DNA of 15,004 nt from an uncultured Dialister sp. (GTDB lineage: Bacteria > Bacillota_C > Negativicutes > Veillonellales > Dialisteraceae): the NCBI GenBank assembly GCA_900557365.1, contig UPXR01000015.1:1-15004 (forward strand), read 5' to 3'. Under the pieces are notes generated by a model. It was not told the DNA's origin and did no database searches. It was given only the letters and a program-made list of their open reading frames with translations. A program made the translations under genes and the position numbers. Positions 7,016 through 14,956 of this stretch are shown in pieces. Position 1 is the stretch's first letter. Every line of letters begins with the position of its first letter.

Positions 7016-8068
7016 ATGTCAGAAAAGAAAAAGATTGTCGTAGCAATGTCCGGCGGCGTGGACAGCACCCTCACCGCGAAGCTGCTCCAGGAGCAGGATT
7101 ATGAGGTCTGCGGCGCCACCATGCAGCTCTTCGACGGGCAGGAGCTGAACAGCGCCCGGGAAATGGCGGAATTCCTGGGAATCCCCTTCCGGGCGATTGA
7201 CCTGCGTGAAGCCTATCAAAAATATGTTTTCTCCTACTTTATCCGCTCCTATGCGGAGGGCATGACGCCGAATCCCTGCATGATGTGCGATTTCCGGATC
7301 AAATTCGGCCTGTTTTACGAGGAAGCACGGAAAGCCTTCGAAGCGCCCTATTTTGCAACCGGCCACTATGCCCGGATTGTTTATAACCCGGAGCGGCAGA
7401 AATATGAGGTCCGGAAGGGGCTGGATATTTCCAAGGACCAGTCCTACATGATGTATCACCTCACGCAGGATCAGCTGGCTCATATCCTGTTCCCCCTGGG
7501 CCGGATACATAAAACCGATACCCGGAAAATTTCTCAGGAAAAAGGTCTTCCTACCTACAACAAAGCGGAATCACAGGATATCTGCTTCCTTACAGCAGAA
7601 AAATCCTATACGGAATTTCTGAGAAGCCATGCGCCGGAAATCTTCCGTCCCGGCGACATCATCGATACAAAGGGCCGCGTCCTGGGCCGGCACAAAGGCC
7701 TTCCGTACTACACCATCGGCCAGCGGAAGGGACTGGGCATTGCCGCCAGGCACCCTCTCTATGTGGTTTCCCTGGATGCCGGGAAAAACCGGGTCATCGT
7801 CGGCTCCAATGAGGAACTTTTCCGGACCCGCCTGCTTGCCGACGAGCTGGATTTTACCGACGGGACACCCCCGGCGAAGGAATTCCGCTGCGAAGCCAAG
7901 ATCCGCTACGGCATCCGGGTCCACCCCTGCACCGTCACCATCGGGGACAACGGAAGAGCGGTCATCAAATTCGACGAGCCCCAGCGGGCCGTCACCGCCG
8001 GACAGTCCGTTGTCTTTTATGACGGGGACCGGCTCATCGGCGGAGGCACCATCCTCCGCGGCCTGTAA
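7016..8068 (+). CDS. mnmA: tRNA-specific 2-thiouridylase MnmA
   Basis: This 350-residue enzyme thiolates uridine 34 of tRNAs for Lys, Glu and Gln, using ATP to adenylate the base and a relayed persulfide sulfur. The PP-loop ATP motif is AMSGGVDST (about 10-18). The catalytic cysteines are Cys88 in TPNPCMMC and Cys190 in SQDICFL. Also visible are FATGHYARI (113-121), KDQSYMMYHL (140-149) and the C-terminal beta-barrel region with YYTIGQRKGLG. Length matches the family. An in-frame ATG at 6962 would add 18 residues (MRFPGNIPG...), but homologues usually begin just before the PP-loop, and an AAAGGATG ribosome site precedes 7016. A small protein gene follows after 35 nt, probably in the same transcript. 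Confidence 0.95.
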   Translation: MSEKKKIVVAMSGGVDSTLTAKLLQEQDYEVCGATMQLFDGQELNSAREMAEFLGIPFRAIDLREAYQKYVFSYFIRSYAEGMTPNPCMMCDFRIKFGLFYEEARKAFEAPYFATGHYARIVYNPERQKYEVRKGLDISKDQSYMMYHLTQDQLAHILFPLGRIHKTDTRKISQEKGLPTYNKAESQDICFLTAEKSYTEFLRSHAPEIFRPGDIIDTKGRVLGRHKGLPYYTIGQRKGLGIAARHPLYVVSLDAGKNRVIVGSNEELFRTRLLADELDFTDGTPPAKEFRCEAKIRYGIRVHPCTVTIGDNGRAVIKFDEPQRAVTAGQSVVFYDGDRLIGGGTILRGL

Positions 8069-8103
8069 GTCGCTTTGAAAGGACAGGAATCAGAGGAGGC
8101 CCT

Positions 8104-8391
8104 ATGAGCGAGAAGAAACTGAAAGAGCTGCAGCAGCGGATGACCGATATCATTCAGGATATGGGCTATCCGCCCGAGCTGGGACTGGTGCTTTCCTCCT
8201 ATCTCGGAACGGAAAAAGCCATGATGAAAATGATCGGCTACCTGCTCCACGGCAGTCCCCGCAGCGCCGAGGAAATCGCCGATGAAGCAGTGGCCATCTC
8301 CGATGACCGCACATTCTGGCAGGAAAAGAAATGCGCCGAATTTTACCAGGGAAAATACAATCAGATGCTCTGGGAGGAAAAGAATCGGTAA
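8104..8391 (+). CDS. Small conserved-looking helical protein downstream of mnmA, function unknown
   Basis: This 95-residue, charged, predicted mostly helical protein has no signal peptide or membrane segment. Recognisable text includes KLKELQQRMTDIIQDMGYPP, GLVLSSYLGTEKAMMKMIGY and PRSAEEIADEAVAISDDR. The last of these is a short acidic helix followed by an aromatic Lys/Glu-rich end (FWQEKKCAEFYQGKYNQML). A strong AGAGGAGG ribosome site lies about 6 nt before the ATG. It sits 35 nt after mnmA and before a strong terminator, so it is probably co-transcribed with mnmA. It could support tRNA thiolation or sulfur relay, but nothing in the sequence shows that; only Cys80 is present. I cannot assign a family. 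Confidence 0.8.
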   Translation: MSEKKLKELQQRMTDIIQDMGYPPELGLVLSSYLGTEKAMMKMIGYLLHGSPRSAEEIADEAVAISDDRTFWQEKKCAEFYQGKYNQMLWEEKNR

Positions 8392-8410
8392 AAGTAAAAA
8401 TTACGCAAAA

Positions 8411-8437
8411 GAAAAGCAGGATTTCTCCTGCTTTTTT
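8411..8437 (+). terminator. Intrinsic terminator after the mnmA unit
   Basis: AAAAGCAGGA (8412-8421) pairs with TCCTGCTTTT (8426-8435) around the four-base loop TTTC and runs into a T tract. It closes the mnmA-small protein transcript. The A-rich left side means it could also stop transcription from the other direction. Confidence 0.92.
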
Positions 8438-8480
8438 CGTTTTCCCATTTTCCGCTAAGGCAAGCCTTTTTTCGACATCA

Positions 8481-8510
8481 AAAAGCCCCGGCATGGTATG
8501 CCGGGGTTTC
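8481..8510 (-). terminator. Intrinsic terminator of gyrB
   Basis: CCCCGGCAT (8486-8494) and ATGCCGGGG (8498-8506) form a perfect 9-bp stem with a 3-base loop. On the minus strand it is followed by CTTTTTG, a few bases after the gyrB stop. The plus-strand side also has TTTCTTTT, so it may work in both directions between the convergent mnmA and gyrB units. Confidence 0.9.
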
Positions 8511-8512
8511 TT

Positions 8513-10576
<2,064 letters not shown>

Positions 10577-10587
10577 TTATCCTGTAT

Positions 10588-10616
10588 ATTATACCATATT
10601 TTATACAGATTCTCAA
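10588..10616 (-). promoter_or_regulatory. Promoter of gyrB
   Basis: On the minus strand TTGAGA (10616-10611) is followed after exactly 17 bp by TATAAT (10593-10588). The -10 is also extended by TGG. This is the best promoter in the window. It would start near 10581 and give a leader of about 120 nt. It shares the 14-base string AATATGGTATAATA with the pgi promoter. Confidence 0.85.
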
Positions 10617-10619
10617 AAT

Positions 10620-10699
10620 AAAGGGCCTTTTTCGCCCGGAAAGCCTCCGCCTATAGTCCTCTCCATATGGCGGAACACTCCCGGGATTTCAGGCCCTTT
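10620..10699 (-). terminator. Large rod-like inverted repeat between the glycosyltransferase gene and gyrB promoter
   Basis: Three nested perfect pairs fit one long rod: AAAGGGCCT (10620-10628) with AGGCCCTTT (10691-10699), CCCGG (10635-10639) with CCGGG (10681-10685), and CCGCC (10647-10651) with GGCGG (10669-10673). The internal loops are nearly symmetric. It starts 20 bp after the stop of the minus-strand glycosyltransferase gene and is followed on that strand by TTTATTTT, so it probably acts as its terminator. It is far larger than the other terminators here and ends only 3 bp before the gyrB -35 element. Confidence 0.6.
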
Positions 10700-10718
10700 A
10701 AAGCCGAATTTCCCGTTT

Positions 10719-11618
10719 TCAGGATTTCTGCTTCAGCACCTGCTCCGTCATCGCGCCGGCCGCCTCTGCCGGGGTGATATATCCTTCACTGGCCATGAGC
10801 CCGATGACGATTCCCATTCTCTTCAGTCCTTCCTCCGGATAGGAAATCGGATCATATGCAGAAGGTGCCTGGGGCAGCCCGGCCAGCATGGCGCATTCCG
10901 CCAGGCTCAGGTTCTTCGGCTCCTTATGGAAATAGGTCTGCGCCGCTTCCCGCAGTCCGTACGCGCCGTGGCCGAAATAAATCGTATTCAGATAAAGACC
11001 CAGGATCTGATCCTTTGTATAGGTTCTTTCCAGCTCTACCGCCAGCACCAGCTCCTCCAGCTTCCGCATCATCGTCCGCTCATGGGAAAGGAAAAGATTC
11101 TTCACGGTCTGCTGGGAAATCGTGCTTCCGCCTTCCAGTGTCTCCCCCGACGTATAATTGATGAATGCCGCCCGGACCACCCCGATGGGATCCACTGCGC
11201 CGTGCTCATAGAACCGCCGGTCCTCCGTGGCCACGACAGCGTGCTTCAGATGCTCCGGGATTTCCTCCGGCGGAACAAACTTCTTCCGGTCCACCCGCTT
11301 TTCCAGCTCTGCCGGGAAATTTTCCGTCACGCTGTACAGCTCCGCCAGAGACTGCAGCTGTCCCGGCTCCTCCGGAGATGCTTCGGAATCAGCCGGTTTT
11401 TCCGCCGCCGGTTCCGCCTTGTCTCCCGTCAGTCCCGATACAAGACCTCCCGCCGTATCCTTCAAGGTGTCCAGGATTCCCCCGGAGGCTTCCTGCTTTT
11501 CCGTTTTTGCTACCGGCGCATTCCCGTGCGGCACGGCTGTATTCAGGACATCCGTCCCGGTACCGTAGCCCCAGTAGGCAGCGCCGATCAAAAGAAGAAG
11601 AATCAATGTTTTCTTCAT
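10719..11618 (-). CDS. Membrane-anchored monofunctional peptidoglycan glycosyltransferase (GT51)
   Basis: This 299-residue protein polymerises lipid II into glycan strands outside the cytoplasmic membrane. A single membrane anchor lies at residues 4-19. It is followed by a low-complexity Ala/Glu/Pro linker (about 35-90, for example AEPAAEKPADSEASPEEP). The GT51 domain then shows catalytic Glu132 in VVATEDRRFYEHG, GGSTISQQTVKNLFLS (163-178), the RKLEE motif with Glu189, QILGLYLNTIYFGHGAYG (204-221) and LAGLPQAPSAYDP (245-257). These motifs resemble the glycosyltransferase half of class A penicillin-binding proteins, but the protein ends with no transpeptidase domain. The ATG at 11618 is chosen because AAGGGG lies 6 nt upstream; the frame also has an ATG at 11636 and stays open to 11768. 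It is flanked by terminators and so is probably a single-gene unit. Confidence 0.92.
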   Translation of the reverse strand: MKKTLILLLLIGAAYWGYGTGTDVLNTAVPHGNAPVAKTEKQEASGGILDTLKDTAGGLVSGLTGDKAEPAAEKPADSEASPEEPGQLQSLAELYSVTENFPAELEKRVDRKKFVPPEEIPEHLKHAVVATEDRRFYEHGAVDPIGVVRAAFINYTSGETLEGGSTISQQTVKNLFLSHERTMMRKLEELVLAVELERTYTKDQILGLYLNTIYFGHGAYGLREAAQTYFHKEPKNLSLAECAMLAGLPQAPSAYDPISYPEEGLKRMGIVIGLMASEGYITPAEAAGAMTEQVLKQKS

Positions 11619-11650
11619 ATATTTCCCCTTATTCATAAAATCATATCTGT

Positions 11651-11670
11651 CTCCTATTTTATCATAGGAG
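11651..11670 (-). promoter_or_regulatory. Candidate promoter of the GT51 gene within a 7-bp inverted repeat
   Basis: The minus strand contains TGATAAAAT (11664-11656), an extended -10 with one mismatch. CTCCTAT (11651-11657) and ATAGGAG (11664-11670) are perfect reverse complements flanking a 6-base loop, so the -10 lies inside the repeat. No good -35 is present. The repeat could be an operator, but without a T tract it is unlikely to be a terminator. Confidence 0.35.
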
Positions 11671-11714
11671 GAAAAGGCAGAGCTTTCCGCCCGCCCCGAA
11701 ACATTTTTCCAACC

Positions 11715-11743
11715 AAAAACGGGAAAGCCGAAGCCTTCCCGTT
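11715..11743 (-). terminator. Intrinsic terminator of the anion transporter gene
   Basis: On the minus strand AACGGGAAGGC pairs with GCTTTCCCGTT (one G-U pair) around a TTCG tetraloop and continues into TTT. It lies 15 bp after the transporter stop. The UUCG-type loop makes it a very stable terminator. Confidence 0.92.
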
Positions 11744-11757
11744 CTGCAGTCCGTCTT

Positions 11758-13176
11758 TTACAGCTCACTGAAAAGCGGATAATAATTCATGGCCAGTGTG
11801 CATACCACAATGACGCAGGTCACCGTCAGCAGCGACAGCACCGCGCCGTACTTGATCTGCACCGCCGCATTCAGCCCGTACCCGATCGGAATCGCCCGGG
11901 TGGAAATCGGCAGGATATACGCACAGTTGAACGCCACAATGATGGCCAGAATATACGGCACCGGATTGACTCCCAGTGCATTCGTAATGGCCGCCACAAT
12001 CGGAATGGAAATTGACGCCGATGCGGTGTTGCTGGAAATTTCCGACATCCCCACGGCGAAGAGGCAGCAGATCGCCATGACCATGATGCCCGGCGTCAGA
12101 TCCAGTCCCACGATGATATTTGCCAGACAGCTGATGGCTTCCGTTTCAATGAGGAGACGGCCCAGGGCAAGCCCGCTGGCAAAGAGGAAAATCATACCCC
12201 ACATGACGTGGCTCTCCGCATACTTTGCCGTCAGCATAACCTCGCCGTTTTCATCCCGCAGGAAAAACATGAGCATGCCGAAGAAAAGGAACACATATGC
12301 CGGCTTCATTGCAGGCAGGTAATCCGCAAAAAGCGGACGGATAAACGCACAGACCGTAGCCGCCGCAAAGATCAGGAACCCGATCTTCTCGCTCTTTCTC
12401 ACCGGGCCGAACTTGGCATACATATCCCGGAAATATTCCCGCGTCCCCGGCAGATCCCGGTTCCCCACGGGAAGCAGCCACAGGAAAATCAGATTCACCA
12501 CGAAAACCATGAGCAGAAGCGGTATGAAACGGATGACCCAGTCATAATACATAAACTCATGGCCGATCATATTTTCCAGATACGTCACGGCCACCAGATT
12601 CGCCGACGAACCGATCGGCGAACCGAAGCCCCCGATGCCGCTGCCCCAGCCGATGGCAAGGAAAATCGGAACAGCCAGCTTTGACTTCGTCAGATCCTCC
12701 TCGCCCACAAAATGCAGCATCGCCGCCGCAATCGGGCAGAAAATCGCCGCCACCACCACATTCGGCAGGAATATGGAAAGAAACGTGGAAGCGCCGAACC
12801 AGACAAAAATCTGACTCTTCATGGACGGCCCGATGAAGCAGAGCGTCTTCACAGAAATCCGCTGATCCAGTCCCGTCGTTGTCCAGGTCAGACAGATCAG
12901 ATCCGCCCCCAGAAGCAGTACGGCGATTTCCGAGAAATACTGGGAAATCACATGCTGCGCCGGAATCAGATTAAAGATGGAATTCACCACGATCGGCACA
13001 AACGCTGTCACGTAAATGGAAATCGGCCGGAAAATCCACCACACCGCCATCCATACCGCCGTCCCCACGGCAAATGCCGCAGGAAGAGGAAATGTCCCGT
13101 TCAGCAAATATGCTGTCAGGCAGAAAAAAAACGGTCCCGACATCATCTTCCAGTTGATTGATCGAATCAGTTTCAT
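11758..13176 (-). CDS. DASS/SLC13-type anion:sodium symporter family protein
   Basis: This 472-residue polytopic inner-membrane protein resembles the divalent anion:Na+ symporter family, which carries succinate, citrate, tartrate, sulfate or related anions. Many hydrophobic segments are present. The C-terminal SNT signature is intact (Ser382-Asn383-Thr384, in MSEISSNTASASISIPIV), and GSPIGSSANLV (185-195) and PISTRAIPIGYG (423-434) are further conserved loops. At the expected first SNT site the sequence reads FLSIFLPNVVVAAIFCPIA, so Asn139 is kept but the flanking Ser and Thr are not. The ATG at 13176 is preferred because AAGGAGG lies upstream; an upstream ATG at 13197 would add MKQGGGG. The gene is isolated by terminators on both sides. 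The substrate is not shown; a C4-dicarboxylate would suit an anaerobic fermenter. Confidence 0.88.
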   Translation of the reverse strand: MKLIRSINWKMMSGPFFFCLTAYLLNGTFPLPAAFAVGTAVWMAVWWIFRPISIYVTAFVPIVVNSIFNLIPAQHVISQYFSEIAVLLLGADLICLTWTTTGLDQRISVKTLCFIGPSMKSQIFVWFGASTFLSIFLPNVVVAAIFCPIAAAMLHFVGEEDLTKSKLAVPIFLAIGWGSGIGGFGSPIGSSANLVAVTYLENMIGHEFMYYDWVIRFIPLLLMVFVVNLIFLWLLPVGNRDLPGTREYFRDMYAKFGPVRKSEKIGFLIFAAATVCAFIRPLFADYLPAMKPAYVFLFFGMLMFFLRDENGEVMLTAKYAESHVMWGMIFLFASGLALGRLLIETEAISCLANIIVGLDLTPGIMVMAICCLFAVGMSEISSNTASASISIPIVAAITNALGVNPVPYILAIIVAFNCAYILPISTRAIPIGYGLNAAVQIKYGAVLSLLTVTCVIVVCTLAMNYYPLFSEL

Positions 13177-13226
13177 ACCGCCGCCTCCTTGCTTCAATTC
13201 TGTCTGTATTTATATTACTCCCGCAA

Positions 13227-13240
13227 TTGATAAAAATCGA
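13227..13240. promoter_or_regulatory. FNR/CRP-box-like sequence upstream of the anion transporter
   Basis: TTGATAAAAATCGA matches the FNR consensus TTGAT-N4-ATCAA at nine of ten positions. It lies about 50 bp upstream of the transporter start. Candidate -10 elements TAATAT (13217-13212) or TATAAA (13214-13209) lie just downstream on the minus strand. Crp/Fnr-family control of dicarboxylate transport is known in other bacteria, but the A/T richness makes a chance match possible. Confidence 0.3.
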
Positions 13241-13263
13241 CAATAAAAGCCTTCCCTGAACGA

Positions 13264-13297
13264 CAAAAAAACTCTGTTGAAATGACAGAGTTTTTTT
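13264..13297 (-). terminator. Strong hairpin with T tracts on both strands
   Basis: ACTCTGT (13271-13277) pairs with ACAGAGT (13285-13291) with a 7-base loop. It is flanked by AAAAAA and TTTTTTT runs that extend the stem and supply a T tract on either strand. It is the second terminator between the flavin reductase-like gene and the transporter. Confidence 0.85.
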
Positions 13298-13312
13298 GTA
13301 TCTGTAAAAAAT

Positions 13313-13326
13313 CATGAAATTTCATG
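13313..13326. repeat. Perfect 14-bp palindrome between two terminators
   Basis: CATGAAATTTCATG is fully self-complementary. It lies in the 33-bp spacer between two terminator hairpins. It could be a protein binding site, but no promoter was recognised next to it. Confidence 0.4.
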
Positions 13327-13330
13327 CATC

Positions 13331-13357
13331 AAAAAAGCAGGCCATTGCCTGCTTTTT
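13331..13357 (-). terminator. Intrinsic terminator of the flavin reductase-like gene
   Basis: AAAAAGCAGGC (13332-13342) and GCCTGCTTTTT (13347-13357) pair perfectly around the loop CATT. On the minus strand it begins 10 bp after the stop codon and ends in a T tract. Confidence 0.92.
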
Positions 13358-13367
13358 CTACAACCAC

Positions 13368-13889
13368 TCAGCCCTTTACCAGTACCTTCTCGATTTCCGC
13401 AATATACATGGTATGATAGTTGCCTTCATCCTTGCCGGCATACCATCTTTCCTTCATGCCCGGTTCGATGAATGATGTTTCCGGCAATTCCGTCGCCAGC
13501 ATCTTCCGGCACACAATAATCACTTCTGCTTCTTCCGGTGCCGCGGTATCTTCTACATCCATCGGTGTCAGACCTGCTGCCTGCCACTTGTCTCCGTCCC
13601 ATCCGGAATGAGAGCCCATGTATCCCAGCGCCTTCCGGCATGACTCCGGCATTGCCGAGATAGTAAACCGTTCGCCTGCATCAATGAATGTCTTTGTGAA
13701 ACGGTTCTTCCGGATATACACAGTGGCTGCATTTTTGCCCCACCATACACCGAGACCACCCCAGCTTACCGTCATTCCGTTGCATTTCTCCTTCGTTCCT
13801 GCCGTTACCAGAAACCACCCTTTCCCAATCTGCTGAAAAGGATTCCATGTCAAATCCTCTGCTTTTATTTCTTTAAATGCCATATTCAT
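13368..13889 (-). CDS. Flavin reductase-like (FMN-binding split barrel) protein
   Basis: This 173-residue cytoplasmic protein resembles the flavin reductase-like domain family, which binds FMN and either reduces free flavin with NAD(P)H or uses flavin as a cofactor. Visible segments are GWFLVTAGTKEKCNGMTVSW (25-44), where the barrel begins, GGLGVWWGKNAATVYIRKNRFTK, ERFTISAMPE and ALGYMGSHSGWDGDKW (residues around 88-102). These are typical of the family in anaerobic Firmicutes and Bacteroidetes. A C-terminal MYIAEIEKVL strand completes the fold. AAGGAG precedes two nearby ATG codons (13889 and 13883); the second has better spacing, so the first two residues are uncertain. The amber-interrupted acyltransferase gene ends 21 bp upstream. 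No electron-transfer partner is next to it, so the physiological substrate is unknown. Confidence 0.9.
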   Translation of the reverse strand: MNMAFKEIKAEDLTWNPFQQIGKGWFLVTAGTKEKCNGMTVSWGGLGVWWGKNAATVYIRKNRFTKTFIDAGERFTISAMPESCRKALGYMGSHSGWDGDKWQAAGLTPMDVEDTAAPEEAEVIIVCRKMLATELPETSFIEPGMKERWYAGKDEGNYHTMYIAEIEKVLVKG

Positions 13890-13910
13890 TCACTCCTTCA
13901 TTCAAAATTA

Positions 13911-14642
13911 TTATTTATAATACTCTTGTCTTCCGGAATTTCCTATATATCCATGATTTGCTCCATTCGAGTCCCAGGTAACACCGGACTTTATTAATCT
14001 TACCGGATTTCCTGCATATATAGAATGTGATTTGGGTAATTTCCCGGCCACTACTGCATTGTAACCAATAATACAATCATCCGGGATAACAGAATTTTTC
14101 AGTACAGAGGACTTCTCTCCCAGCCAACAGTGATTACCTATTGAAATTCCATGAACCCAATTTTTTACCTTCTGTGTCTGCAAATCCAAGATCGGATGAG
14201 CATCAGTGTTAAACAATGTTATGTTCGATGAAAACATGCAGTTTTCCCCAATTCTACACACTGCAAAAGAATTAAAAGAGATACACGTCATTCCTTCAAT
14301 GCTGCTTCCTTTTCCTACTTCAAAAACTGTATTTTCCACCTACCCAAAATAAGGATGATTCTGTCCTTGTATAACCCTTAATTCTTGTCCAATATATACT
14401 TGATCTAAAAATATTCTATTATGATTCCCTTCTACCTGAATATATATATATGTATAAGGGTTGCATGCAATATGAGATAAATGAATAAAATTATTATGTC
14501 CTTTGATGTTCAAACGAACATGTCCGCGTAATTCCTTATCTATTTCCACGCGATTGTCCCCATAATTCTCTGAGCGGAAATAACCGCAAACTTTCCTCGC
14601 CAGAATGACCCATCGCATAATTGACGGCGGTAGCAACTGCAT
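13911..14642 (-). pseudogene. Left-handed beta-helix acyltransferase interrupted by an in-frame amber codon
   Basis: One continuous minus-strand frame of 243 codons encodes a hexapeptide-repeat acyltransferase of the kind that acetylates capsule or O-antigen sugars. It is broken by TAG at 14342-14340. Before the stop come HNNFIHL, IYIQVEGNHNRIFLDQVYIG and GQNHPYFG. After it, in the same frame, come VENTVFEVGKGSSIEG, IGENCMFSSNITLFNTDAHP with the probable catalytic His, GISIGNHCWLGEKSSVLKN and IYAGNPVRLI. Neither half is a full enzyme, though a GTG lies straight after the TAG and the 142-codon downstream part could be translated separately. The start is uncertain: AAGGGG abuts the ATG at 14642, and a TTG two codons on has better spacing. 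Base composition is clearly more AT-rich than the genes to the left, which suggests transfer. Another reading is suppression or a sequencing error. Confidence 0.8.
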
Positions 14643-14660
14643 CCCCTTCTCTCAAATATA

Positions 14661-14696
14661 ATAAAAGGGTATCAAGCCTTGTAAGCCTTATACCCT
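14661..14696 (-). terminator. Hairpin with T-rich tail just upstream of the acyltransferase
   Basis: AGGGTAT (14666-14672) pairs with ATACCCT (14690-14696), extended by AAG/CTT past a single bulged base. On the minus strand it is followed by TTTTATTATATTT. It may end transcription of a gene that lay to the right, or act as an attenuator, since it ends only about 20 nt before the acyltransferase start. Confidence 0.55.
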
Positions 14697-14725
14697 AAGA
14701 TTCCTTTATTTACTGCTTTTCATAA

Positions 14726-14956
14726 ACGAAATCGTACAACCCATCAGATTTAGAAGCGGTCTATAAAAAATTATATGAGGTTTTTGATTCACGTGAGGCA
14801 CATTTGCCGACCAAATTGGAATTAAAAAAACTCATAGAAAATCAATGGGTGGCTGTTTATTATGAACACGGAACTTTGTTGGGAATAGAGATTTTTACAG
14901 CTGATCATGAACAAAAATATGGATATCTGGCTTGTAGATGGAGCGTACCGGATTGA
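14726..14956 (+). pseudogene. Start-less fragment resembling a GNAT-type acetyltransferase
   Basis: The plus strand has 76 open codons between TAA at 14723 and TGA at 14954, with no in-frame ATG or GTG and no ribosome site. The text looks like protein: SDLEAVYKKLYEVFDSREAH, then LELKKLIENQWVAVYYEHGT and LLGIEIFTADHEQKYGYLAC. The pattern of a beta-hairpin after a helix recalls the core of GNAT acetyltransferases, but the acetyl-CoA pyrophosphate loop is not present. It is AT-rich like the adjacent acyltransferase remnant. I read it as the decayed middle of a gene. The remaining 48 bp to the window edge hold no recognisable feature. Confidence 0.4.

Noticed and set aside
14440..14456. An alternating TA run as a possible repeat or phase-variable tract
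   Set aside because: It is short and encodes an in-frame Tyr/Ile beta-strand segment of the acyltransferase; the gene is broken by a stop codon elsewhere, not by slippage here.
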